Shown here: in pieces, positions 49,001-59,865 of the stretch
Layout of the letters: every line of letters begins with the position of its first letter
Numbering within the stretch: position 1 is the stretch's first letter
From: Utricularia gibba
Taxonomy: Eukaryota; Streptophyta; Magnoliopsida; Lamiales; Lentibulariaceae
Direction of reading: 5' to 3'
DNA: 64,000 nucleotides
NCBI GenBank assembly: GCA_002189035.1
Contig: CM007989.1
Location: 2,604,001 to 2,668,000 of the forward strand
Notes under the pieces: model-generated
Databases searched by the model: none
The model's input: the letters and a program-made list of their open reading frames with translations, nothing else
What the model was told of the DNA's origin: nothing
Made by a program: the position numbers and the translations under genes

Positions 49001-51293
49001 TAAAAGGTTTATTAAAACATTCTACCTTGTCCCTGGATTCAAAGTCGAGTTCCATGCGCTCTATCTTTTCTGTCATTGCCTATAAAATGAAAAGACAAAG
49101 CATGTAAAAAGAACGAAAGCCTCGCACTAATTTCATAAACTTCATAGTATAACCACACCTTTTTTTCTGCCTCTTCTTGGAGAAAACGATCTCTTGGTAT
49201 GTATATTCCATTCTTCTCTCTAGCAGCATACACCTCTAAAGAAATACGTGTTCAGCATTCAATAACCCCGCAGAAGGATATTCTGCTAATGAATGCATTT
49301 AAAATAAATTATGCAAAAAAACACTCTTTTTTACCTTGCTTTAGGCGATCAATTTCAGAGTAAAGATCCTTGATGAGCGCAGATTTCATCATTTTCTGAT
49401 TGATCTATGATCATACGATTTGCTCAGTAACCTTATAAACAGGTCAACGAAAATTATATCAGAGAAGCAATTCTAACAATCTAACCTCAGGTTTGTTCTT
49501 TATGTTTTTGGCACGATGAGCATAGTCAAGCGTACTCAGAGTTTCTTCCAGAGAAAGGATAGAAGGGGATATTGTGGCAATTATGCATGTCTTCGTTTTT
49601 CCTCCAAGGGAATCTCTTAGTAGCCTTGTTATCTTGCTATCCCTGAGATAAACCACATGTTAACCATACGACGATTCTTGACCATAGTACAAAAGATGAT
49701 TTAAATGATATAAACCTGTAAGGCACGTGGCCAGAATGCTCAACCAAAGCATTTATCACTCTTCCGAGAGTTAGCAAGCTCTTATTGATTTCACCTGCTT
49801 CCCTTGCTCTGCCCTGCATAAGTGAAAGGAGCTTGTAGTGTTTCTATCACAATCTGAATAGAGAATCAGGTCATAAAATGCCAATCCTAATTTCATATAA
49901 CCCTGTATCAGTTTCATAGGTACTTTTTAACACCTCTTTCAGTAAAATAGCTGCAGTTGCCCATGGCTAATGTCATTCTATAATCTTACCTCTCTAGCAC
50001 CAGACCGTGAAATGTTCTCAGAGCCCGCTAGGTCAACAAGATTCAGCTTCCCACATTTGATCATTTCTTCTCCTTCTGGTGTGCACTCTTTAATGTGAAT
50101 GGTGATTGAAAAAATAGAGTGAGAACGGCTACTCTGTTTGTTTAGAAGAGTTTCAGCTGTTCTTCTTTTGGCAGAACCTTTTTCTAGGATCTTATATATT
50201 TCATTAGCAGTGGTTACAATCTCTTCTTCCAGACCCCTAACAAAAACTCCACCTTTTCCATCCTCCATGAGCGCTATTGGCTTTTTGGTCTTATCATCGA
50301 CGAACTTTGAACATTCTTCTGGTGCCAAAAGATCAGTTATTTCCTCATTATACAGCTCTATAAATGTAACCTTCATGCTATACTCCGCATGCTGGGCCTC
50401 CAAAATGTCAAAAATTTGTTTAACGGCTCTTGGAATGACGCCTGCATCACTTGGGAATTCGCCATTCTTCACAAGAAAATGTCAAATCATCAAGAGGAAT
50501 AACGACCAAAAAAAAGGGGAAATTTGCAATCAGTAGAAAATAAACCTTCTTCCTTGCCCCGCCTTCCATGGTGTACGTTTTCCCAGTTCCTGTTTGCCCA
50601 TAAGCAAATATCGTGCAGTTGTAGCCCTCGAGAACTTCAAACACTATTGGCCAAACTGCTTGGTCATATACATCCTTTTGCTGGGATGCTGGACCAAAAA
50701 CCTACAGGCGAGAAATAATCATAACATGAACGTAATCAAGGAGTAAAACTGCACTGCGCCATACTTTACACCACAAACTTCGAATGATAACAAACACTTC
50801 TGCCAACAACAAGCCACGATACTGCATTCAACCTATTCTATAACCAAGTTTCATCGGTTCTAGAATTATGGCTAAAAGGCTAAACAGTATAGCAAGGAAA
50901 TGGGTACCTTGTCAAAAACAAAAGTCCTATCGATCTGCTTGTTTGCAATATTTTGAACCGCACAAACTTCTCTTCGGTTCTCATTGCAGGAAATCACCAC
51001 TGGAGTGTTCAGCCTCCGCTCATCATCACTCAACGGTCTGAAAATTCAACATACCCATAAAACTCACTTCCCAAACAAAATAAAAAAACCTTGAGAGGAT
51101 AAGAAAATGGCTGCTTAACCTGCAACGAAGAATGACCTGGACATTGACTCCTTTATCCTTATCATGTTTACCACTAAAGGCCCCTCCCCCGATCGCAGAT
51201 CTCGCTCACCCTTATCAGTCGATCGAGGCGTCTGCGATGGTGAAATCGGCACCATCCCCCACCGCATCTCCTCTGAGCAGCAGCACCCTCCAT
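46014..51293 (-). CDS. Kinesin-5 motor (KIN-5C type), two frameshifts in exon 1
   Basis: Plus-end-directed homotetrameric kinesin that cross-links and slides spindle and phragmoplast microtubules. Twenty-two minus-strand exons: 51293..51120, 51037..50908, 50701..50546, 50466..49990, 49813..49716, 49642..49486, 49404..49335, 49235..49159, 49079..49026, 48934..48854, 48763..48652, 48472..48386, 48297..48122, 48055..47894, 47828..47721, 47611..47453, 47382..47299, 47103..46898, 46820..46719, 46632..46523, 46459..46308, 46232..46014. With two bases restored it has 1050 residues, normal for KIN-5C. Motor motifs: GQTGTGKT (about 137-144), [37 protein letters not shown] long coiled-coil stalk follows, then a BimC-box-like tail ([20 protein letters not shown]) and the terminal VPLTAIN. 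Exon 1 lacks one G at 51256-51260 and one base between 51176 and 51190; its text ([33 protein letters not shown]) matches KIN-5C in three frames. Confidence 0.93.
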
Positions 51294-54200
51294 TTTAACC
51301 AAACCCTTCTTTTACCTGTTACCGAATCTCGTGAGCTTCAACGACAACACACATTCCATCCGAAACTCAATCATAACAAAATCTCATCAAATCAAATCCA
51401 AAAACACCCATCAATCTCACCAATGAACAGCTCAAAAAACCGAACCCGAATAACCTAGAAGCCACAAACACAAGCAATGTGCAACTCTGAAGCAGAATCC
51501 GGCAAAACTCGTGCTGTGTTTTGGATGCTTTTGACTTATGACTGAAGAAAGGAAACAGCTTGGAGAGAGAGAGAGAGTGAAGAAGAAATGCGTGTCTTTC
51601 AAGTGTTTAAAAAAAAAGAAAGAAAAAAAATTGGTCCGTTGAGGAAGAAGAGATCTGGGTTTTGAATTGGAGTAGAACGTTGATTTGTGACCGTTATTCT
51701 CGGTGATATTTAATTTCGAGTGGGGCCTCGGGAATATAATAATTAAATAACTGCCCCTTTCTATTCCAATTTTCAAAACAAATGGGGCAATAATCATAAT
51801 TTTAGCCTTTTATTTCAACCAGCAACCAGGTATCGACTCCGACACCGACACCGACACGCGCAATTCGAACTCTCCACTACGAAACTAATATTTTTTCCAA
51901 GTTCAAAATGAGCATGAGAAACCCCCATTTCTGAAATAATACAGAGAGTGGTTTGGAAATAATGGGGGGCGCATTTAACCAACTAACAGTACATGGGGCA
52001 GAAAAAGAAGTATGGAAAGAAAATAGGGGCGCAGATGCAAATTCATGAAAAAGGCGTGGTCCATTTGAGTCACCCTCATAGTGTGGGGGTGCGTCAGTTA
52101 TTTGGGGTGGGATCAAAGTTGCCGGCTAGGCGCTACCGAGGGATATCTACGAACCCGGACACTCGGAAATGCTCATTGTTGAATTTCCAGAATTGGAATT
52201 ACACTAAATAAATATTTCCCTTTTTAAGATATATTTATTTGAAAAGCCAATAATAATTTGAGAAAACTGTACAAAATTGGTCGTTGAGTTTCAATAAAAT
52301 GAGGCATTAAATTGACTGTTTTGAAAATTAAAATTACCAAAATCGGATTTCCCACTATATAAATTGTATGCTGAGAAAATTAAAAGTAATGATATAATAA
52401 ATTTTAATGAAATTAAAATTAATGCAGATGAAATTTAATAAAAATAGGATACGTGCAAGCCGGAGTCGCCAAATGTGGAATAATATCTCAAATTTATCAT
52501 TTTGAATTTTTTTTTATAATGGTTTAATTGTGTTTAATGTATTATAGATATATTATGAAAAATAAAAATAATTATCTGATTTTAAATTTTTTTTATAAAA
52601 AGTATTAATTTTAATCCAAAAAATACGGTTGCGCATTTGGTCCGACAATGCAACTTTAGGATTATTTAAAAAAAGTAATCAACCTGGTTTTCTTTTTCAC
52701 TTATTAAAATCATTTTTTTATATATATGATGATTATTTTTATTATACATTTAAAATAAGATGATTACTTTTCTAATATATCATGTAACTCTAAGGAGGTT
52801 TTGCAGCAAAGTATTTTAACATCTGAGTTAAATTCGAACTTAGATTCGCTTTAATTTGAAGTCATAATTTTTATAAAAATTTTGAAATTTAAAAATATTA
52901 AATTGAACTAATTATTTTTATTTTATATTAGGTCTCGTTTTAAAAAGAGTTACATCCAATTGAACTCGATTTTAATCTAAAAATCAATGAGAAATTCAAG
53001 TGCATGTCTATCAAGAGTAAGTGCAAGTGTGATGGGCAGGAGAGACAATGTGTGGTTCCCGAGATTTAAATTTTGGATGGATTGGGTCACTCTCACTCAA
53101 ATTGCATTAAATTGGTTCTAAATCTCACTTCCCAAGAACCCAAGGCTGTGGGATGCCATTGGCATTTGCAGCGTAGAGTGATTTCAGGATATGGACTCGT
53201 AACAGCAGCTATAATGTCAAGGAGTACGCGCAGTAGAATCAAATCGGCAACCCCTCGTGAGCGCGACTTCCATGTGATCACCACGTGGGCGATGGTCACC
53301 CGTGATCGCACCGCCATCGGTCTCTCAGACAAGCTTTCAACCCAATCACTTTGCTTCTATTCTCAGATGTGTCATCCCTTCTCCAATGGCTGCTTCTGAA
53401 CCTTTATATTTGTTTCAGGCGCCCCATTTGATGATAATTCACTGTAGTTTTAAAGCTTGGAGGAATGGCTTCAATCCAACAAGGAAGGCGGTTGGAGGGA
53501 GTGGAAAAAGTTGGTTGAAGGTTGATGTAATAAATGAACTCTTATCTGGTGTGGGTTGCCAACTCTGGTTGGCCACATCTTCTGTTCTGCATGCGAAGAT
53601 GAGACGAGATCTCGCTTTTGCACGACAGATGTGCCGCTGCATCATCCAAGCATCGATGCGTTTCCCTGACATGAAGACAAAAATACAGGTTGTTTGTCCC
53701 GGTTCAATCAGCTTATCAAACAAGAATCTGTGGAAACAAGAGCTGCTTCGTGCTGAGGTGATTGGTTCCACAAGACTTGGATATGTGATTTTGTAATTGA
53801 ACTGAAGGTTGGGTCTCAAACTGGGGCATCTTAAGAGAACTAGACTGAGCCAGGAGGGTAAATACTAAATAGTGTGCACCCATCTGGTTGGTTTTCTTTT
53901 AGCCTCAAGGCCCGAATCCATGAATCTGGTCGGTACGTATCATTGATTACAGGAACGGAACGGAATTGTTCCAATGAGTGTTTTCGAAACCGTTCCTTTT
54001 TCGTTTTCTAAAGCAACTAAATATTCAAACAAGATGTTGAAAGACTGCAAGATGCTCTAACGTGCAGAAAAAAGCTGTTTCGAACACAACTTGTAATGGA
54101 TGTCAAACTGGGAAATGGAGATGCGAACAACTGGTGTAATAAGCAATTTGATGACAGCTAAATTCGTGTCAAGAAACGTTTCCCGCAGCTCCAATGGCAG

Positions 54201-54970
54201 CTAACCATGGCACTTCCTGAAGCAACATATCTGCTTCCTTGCTCGTCTCTGTGGAATCATCACCCCTTTTTCTTGTTTCTGTTACGGAAGGAAACATATG
54301 TGTGGAAAACTTCGATGCCGACTTCAACGCTTTCGGAGGCTGGAAAAGTTCCAACTTCTGGCAACACTGTTACAGCATTAATGTAGCTGATTGGCCAGGA
54401 TTCTCATGTAAGTTACTGACTGATCAAGCATTCTGCTTTCGCTCCATTGTCAGAGTCTTCCAGCTCCACTGCTTCGTTCGCTTTTTCATGCTTCATCAGC
54501 AAGCCATTGATTTTAGGGCAGATAACCTCGATCGCTGATTCCCTCCACAAAATTCCGCAGCATTTACATGATTTTTTACACACAATCACTCGACCAATTG
54601 GATTGACGCAGTTCTTCATTTCAAAAATATGTCAAGATTCACTTTTTTTTTGTTCAGAATCAGTTATTACAAGTATTAGTACTTTTACCAAGTTTTTTGT
54701 CATGTATTGTTTCATAAATATATTGGATGCAATACTTTTCTAGCAGAATATTATGTTTATTTATTTATCTATAATAGAACATTATGATTATTTATTTATT
54801 ATATATATATTTATAATATTTGTAAAAATTAAAAATAAAAATATGTGGATAAACATAGAAAAAAAATAACCATTTTTTTAATTTATGGAGAGTCATTTAA
54901 AAATGCCTGCCTTTCACGTTCACATTTCAGTTGCACCCAAGAAGCCCGCCCTTGCCACCATTTTCCGGCC
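51294..54970. other. Gene-poor 3.7 kb region between KIN-5C and the tetraspanin gene
   Basis: The first 400 bases are KIN-5C promoter and leader. The interval 52200-53040 is strongly AT-rich. At 53040-53820 composition is more balanced, with an unrecognised plus-strand frame (53302-53796, 164 codons) and overlapping minus-strand frames. A possible gene remnant at 54169-54619 is listed separately. From 54640 to 54900 the sequence is AT-rich again, then gives way to the tetraspanin leader. No transposon termini were recognised by eye. Confidence 0.4.
54169..54619 (-). other. Possible coding remnant or unrecognised gene, minus strand
   Basis: Two open segments lie close together on the minus strand. 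The upstream one (54619-54413) encodes a Cys-containing stretch (KSCKCCGILW, then LLMKHEKANEAVELEDSD). The downstream one (54354-54169) encodes LELFQPPKALKSASKF and ends PWLAAIGAAGNVS with a stop. A GTAACT donor and a TGCCAG acceptor lie between them, but that junction does not keep both frames. I do not recognise the family. It could be a decayed gene, an untranslated region, or a gene with another single-base sequence error. Confidence 0.2.
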
Positions 54971-56137
54971 ATGAGAACCGCCAACCACGTTACAGGCTTT
55001 CTCAATTTCCTCAGCTTCCTTCTCTCCATACCCGTGATCGGCGGCGCGATCTGGCTGAGCAGCCGCGCCGCGAATACTGATTGCATGAAGTTTCTCCAGT
55101 GGCCCCTAATCGTTATCGGCGCCAGCCTCATGCTGGTCTCCCTTGCCGGCTTCGCGGGTGCATGCTACCGCAACACTGTTCTCATGTACTTCTACCTCTG
55201 GGCCATGTTTCTCATCATCGCAGCGCTCATCGGCCTCACCATCTTCGCCTTCGCCGCCATAGGAAAAGGCTCCGGCCACCCGGTCCTCGACCGCGTCTAC
55301 CTCGAGTATCGACTTCATGACTTCTCCGGCTGGCTCGCTAGCCGCGTCGCGGATCAGAATTATTGGGCACAAATTGGCTCCTGCATCAGGGATTCCGGCG
55401 TCTGTCCTAAGCTCGCCAGGAGCCACGAGACGGCAGAGATGTTTTACCTCAAGAAGCTCTCTCCCGTTGAGGTAATCACACTCCCGTTTTGCATCATACT
55501 AAATTTTAAAATTTTTTTAAAACTCAAATTGGTCATGTTAATTTCAACACAATTTATAATGAAAAATTGTATTTTAAAATTTAAAACTCCAAATCATTTA
55601 ATCTCCAACTTTTCTTCTTGAAGAATATTCATGTTTATCCTCTAGAAGAATATTCGGAAAAAAAAATTGCCTTTTTCTTCTTCTTTTGCTATTCCCTTCC
55701 CATTGGCGAATCTTCTCACTTTATGTTGTTCTTATCCAATAGATGTTTTTTTTGTTTATAAAGAATTAATCGTTTTTTAATGTTAATTTATGTACATGCA
55801 GTCGGGATGTTGCAAACCTCCGGCGTCGTGCGGCTACACGTACATAAATGACATCTTTTGGGTCCCCGGAGACGGGTTCCCGGACGGCGATCCGGACTGC
55901 GCACGGTGGAGCAACGACGAGGGACAGCTCTGCTACGGCTGCGACTCGTGCAAAGCGGGAATTGTGGCTGCCGTGAAGTCCAGCTGGACGAAGGTTTCGG
56001 TCGTGAATGTGGTGGTTCTCATCATCTTCGTCTTGCTCTACGTGGTGGCTTACAAGGCGTTCAGGCATAACAAGAAGCTTGACAACGATGAAGCGTACGG
56101 AGAGACCCGGATGCAGAAGGCCCGACCCAGAGGCTAA
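54971..56137 (+). CDS. Tetraspanin, TET3-like
   Basis: Two exons, 54971..55471 and 55802..56137 (GTAATC donor, CATGCAG acceptor), encode 278 residues. Tetraspanins organise plasma-membrane microdomains; TET3 relatives also occur at plasmodesmata and on vesicles. The start MRTANHVTGFLNFLSFLLSIP and the segments GAIWLSSRA, FLQWPLIVIGASLM and SLAGFAGACYRN match TET3. Helices lie near residues 8-30, 45-67, 75-98 and 232-256. The large extracellular loop carries the plant signature GCCKPP at about 169-174 plus further cysteines (CSSCKAG-like CDSCKAG). The intron falls just before GCCKPP, as in related genes. The C-terminus ends QKARPRG and is cytosolic. Confidence 0.93.
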
Positions 56138-56496
56138 CGTACGCCGCACGTGTGCAACAAACCGAAGGAAAACTTGTGCTCTAGTGCTCTCTCAATGTAA
56201 TGTCTCTCTGTGTGCATTTTCACTCGTGCATGTATCAACCTTAAATAAAATTATTGAAAATTAAATTAAAATTAAAACTATTTTATTTGAAATAGATATT
56301 AAAGAATAAATTTGTTATGTCACTACTACAAAATATTTGACAACTTTTATTCTACCTAAGAAAGTTGTGAATAGATGAAATATACATTTTTTGTTTTGCA
56401 TTGAAACGGTGTCGTATGCTGGATCATCACTCTCAGTGCTCTTGTTTGTCCGCCTCGGTGAATCTGAACTTGTGGCAGCACTCAGCAGCCGAGGAA
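56138..56496. other. Spacer and leader ahead of the ATP synthase d gene
   Basis: These 359 bases separate two plus-strand genes. They are AT-rich at 56230-56400 and then become the short leader of the ATP synthase subunit gene. In-frame ATGs upstream of 56497 (at 56401) would extend the protein without a family match. Confidence 0.4.
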
Positions 56497-58020
56497 ATGA
56501 GCGGAACGGCGAAGAAGGTCGCGGATGTCGCCTTCAAGGCGGGAAAAAACATCGATTGGGAAGGCATGGCGAAGCTGCTCGTCGCCGATGATGCCCGCCG
56601 TGAATTCGCTACTCTTCGCCGCGCTTTCGATGACGTCAATGCACAGCTTCAGACCAAGTTTAGCCAGGTCATTTGCTGCGGATGATTTTTTCATGCCCCT
56701 TCTCCAATGTCGATTGATTGATCTGTTCTCTGTGTATGGGGAGAGATATGTGGATTTTCATGTTTTTTTCTTAATCAATGATTTTTCATTAAATTGTTTA
56801 CCCTAATCTGTACCTGTGTTGGTGGGCATCCATGGAATCCCTGTACTTATATGAACTTAATAATTGCTTCCTGAATGAGACCCTTATTCTTCATTCTTTT
56901 TGTTGCATAAAAATTGCTGCTTTGACTTTCAGTGGTGTTGATCGCCTACATTGAAGTAGATGCGTATGCTGGTTGCAGGGAAGTATGACTTTGCGTATGT
57001 TCTTCTTTTTCAAAAATTTAGGATGATGGATTAGAAATTGCCAGTCCATGGAATTGTGTAGTCTGGGGTTGCCAGTAATAGGAGGAAGTACACGTTTTCG
57101 TCTTTCTCTCTGGAGTTCAAGGGCTGAGAAAGCTCATATCGTTGGAACTTTTCTGTAAATTGCAGGAGCCAGAGCCTATTGATTGGGAGTATTACCGGAA
57201 AGGAATTGGCTCTCGCCTTGTTGATATGTACAAACAAGCTTATGACGGTAGGCACGGAGTTTTGCTTGCTGGTCACTTACTACTTTATTATTAGTTCCAG
57301 ATGATATCCCTGTATTGTGTGATTCGGAAGACAGGTTCGTGTTTCTATAGGATTTCACAAAATTTACACAGGGATGGCTTTAATAGTACCATCTTAAAAT
57401 TTCCATCTTTCTGATTCGAGATCTGTTTATTCGCCACACAATGGATTACGTTTGTAATTATCCCTGCCTATTGTTCTAAGCTTGTTTTGCGTCTGATTTT
57501 GAGCTTTTATTCCCAGAAATTAAAATCCCGCAGTATGTTGACACTGTGACTCCCCAATACAAGCCCAAGTTCGAGTCCCTGGTAAGATAATCAGCTGTTT
57601 CCCATGTAGAATGTTTTTTTATCTTGATGTTGTTTGTCAATGGAACTTATCCACTTTTTGTCAATTTTGGTTGATGCAATCACACTATGTGGAATATTAG
57701 CATTTTTGTCTTTTTCTGTGGATTTCAGTTGGTAGAACTAAAGGAGGCAGAAGAGCAGTCTCTGAAAGAGTCTGAAAGGCTAGAAAAGGAAATTGCAGAC
57801 GTTCAAGAGTTGAAGGCGCGACTTTTTTGAGCTTGCTCTAATATTCTTTCTCAAGCGTCATCCCATATCTAAAAAATGTTTTCTGTGCCTCCTCGATGCT
57901 TTTTGTTTGCTGCAACAGAAGAAGCTTAGTACGATGACGGCTGATGAATACTTTGAGAAGTATCCTGAGCTGAAAAAGAAGTTTGATGACGAAATTCGCA
58001 ATGACCAGTGGGGCTACTGA
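56497..58020 (+). CDS. ATP synthase subunit d, mitochondrial
   Basis: Five exons: 56497..56667, 57166..57247, 57517..57581, 57729..57815 and 57919..58020, giving 168 residues, the same length as the Arabidopsis protein. Subunit d is part of the peripheral stalk of mitochondrial F1Fo-ATP synthase. Key text is MSGTAKKVADVAFKAGKNIDW, LRRAFDDVNAQL, PIDWEYYRKGIG, DTVTPQYKPKFESL, the charged helix LKEAEEQSLKESERLEKEI and the end DDEIRNDQWGY. Intron 4 (57816-57918) joins QELK to KKLSTM and starts with GCGCGA rather than GT. The only nearby GT donor (57801, GTTCAA) would delete five conserved residues in frame. The start at 56497 was preferred since homologues begin MSG. Confidence 0.92.
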
Positions 58021-58784
58021 ACTTCCCTGTTTGCTTCCCCCTACCATTTTTGGGCAGCTTTCTGAAGGTGAATGCTCAGCTGCAGCGTGTAATAAAGGGA
58101 AGACAAAACTCTGATCAGGGAAACCTTACTTCCATGCGCTGTTTTTTGAGTTGTTTTTCAGTAGTATAAAAACGACAGTAGATTCCTTCCAATTGCTACT
58201 TCTATGGAAAATATCAACTTTATACGAAGGTCAGGTATTTGTGCATATTTACAGTAAGGTCCCCTATTTACAAAATTTACCGGGTGACCTATATAAACCC
58301 GATCACGTCTCATGGTTCATTCTTTGCATGCAGATCTAGATCACGTCTCATAGTTTCACGTAGAGCTCTAGGGATTTTATTTATGTGTTCTGTGGGGTTT
58401 TCTCTCGAGATTTAGGGTTCTCGGAAAGATTAGTTTCATCTATGTATTCTGTTATTTCAGTTTCTTTTTCCTTTCGTTTCGGCAGACGCAAGCATTTCGT
58501 TTTCACTCTCTTGTTTTTCCGTGTGTGTTTGTCACTTTTTGCCTCGTTATGTTGTTTTTTTCGTTCTTGGCGATTCTGGCCTTTTATTGATGTGCCTTGT
58601 TTTTGAATGAACCGCTGATGATCGAAATGAACGAAATGCTTTTATTTCACAAATGTTGCATGTGTATGTTGCTGCTGATTTTTTTTGGCGCTGTGCGAAG
58701 AATGTTGTGCGTTTTAATTGTTCGTCCTATTTCATCTGCAGGAACGGTGCCATGGTTGCGATCGATCTCCATTCATCCGAAAAA

Positions 58785-59015
58785 AAGAAGAAAAAAAGGC
58801 CAAAAGAAGAAAAAGAAAATTATTGCCAGCCTACCCCGCGATCGATATCAACCGCCATCTCTCTCTCACTCAAATCGCTCTAGTGATTTATTACCACCAT
58901 TGACATTCGATCGCTGTTAAAGAAAAGAAATGCCATAAAAAAAAGAAAAAGGCCAGAAAAAAAGAAGAAGAAAAAAAGGCCGGAAAGAAAAAAAAAAAAA
59001 AAGGCCAGAAAAGAG
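58785..59015. repeat. Purine-rich repeat with (A)nGGCC spacing
   Basis: Runs of A and AAG are interrupted by GGCC at 58798-58801, 58951-58954, 58978-58981 and 59003-59006, each preceded by five or more A residues and followed by C/G/A-GAAA-like text. The last three are 27 and 25 bases apart. This is a low-complexity, slippage-prone tract rather than a known element. Confidence 0.7.
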
Positions 59016-59783
59016 GGGGTTTTATCGCAGTACATATCACTCCTGTGATTATTCTGTATCTGCAAGGCTCGGCATCCATCCTCTATCATCCTTTATCTTT
59101 CGCAATCATTGGCTGTCTTGCAATTTAGGTAATGTAGATGTAAGTTATTGGTTTAGGCCCTGGAACTGCATGTGGAGATAATTTATTTTTGTAGTTTCAT
59201 TAGTTTGGTTATCAGTTTAGAAATTGCTCATTAGTTATTAATGTAGACCGTTGCATGTAGGGCCAAGTTATTGTTTTAGGTGCGTTGCAGGGGAGGGTAG
59301 GATACACCGTTTTTAACTCCGCCTGTGCCAAATCGCACTGCCAGTCCCCAGCCCGGAGAAAGGAGGAGGGAAGACTTGATATCTAGTGTTTAGGGAGTTG
59401 CATTTCTTCTCTTTCAGTTGATAACTTCACACTTGTTGTGATGCTAATAGGTGTACCTGGTGTCGTCAGTAGTCTGTCTATATTTGATTTTTCGTTGTGT
59501 GTTGTATTCTAAGATCAATGGAATCTGGTTATTAATTTGCTAGTCATTGGTTTGATGGTGGAGAAGAGATGATCATTTTGGCATTATTGAGAGATCGCCA
59601 TTTTGGTATTATTTAAGTTTGCATTTCAGTATTATTGGATTTTATGGATCTCTAAGGTTAAGCAATTATGAGACTCTGCTGCTTAGGAGGCTGTAAACTG
59701 TGATGTGAAAATTGTGTTTTCCACATGTAATATTAAGCCAATTGTCTGTAGCAGAGATTGCCACCAACAGTTGAGGCATGACT

Positions 59784-59804
59784 GCCACGTCGAGCACCAT
59801 GCAT
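59784..59804 (+). promoter_or_regulatory. ABRE-like and RY (seed) motifs of the vicilin-like gene
   Basis: GCCACGTC (ACGT core) at 59784-59791 is followed by the RY element CATGCAT at 59798-59804, about 60-80 bases ahead of the start codon. Paired ABRE and RY elements are the classic ABI3/FUS3/LEC2 and bZIP binding arrangement in seed storage protein promoters. The match is by sequence and position only. Confidence 0.6.
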
Positions 59805-59865
59805 ATACTCTCTACTTAAGCACCTGAGTCCACCTCTCCATGTCTCATCTTGTTACACTCCATCG

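Larger units (their letters stand above)
58021..59865. other. Intergenic 1.8 kb: 3' flank of ATP synthase d and promoter of the vicilin-like gene
   Basis: No supportable gene. It contains a short direct repeat (GATCACGTCTCAT at 58301-58313 and 58339-58351), a purine-rich GGCC-spaced repeat (listed separately) and the vicilin promoter at the right end. The open frame at 58597-58920 runs into the purine-rich repeat and is probably spurious. Confidence 0.45.

Noticed and set aside
53302-53796. A 164-codon plus-strand gene
   Set aside because: No signature or homologue recognised. Overlapping frames on the other strand are equally open, so it cannot be called from sequence alone.
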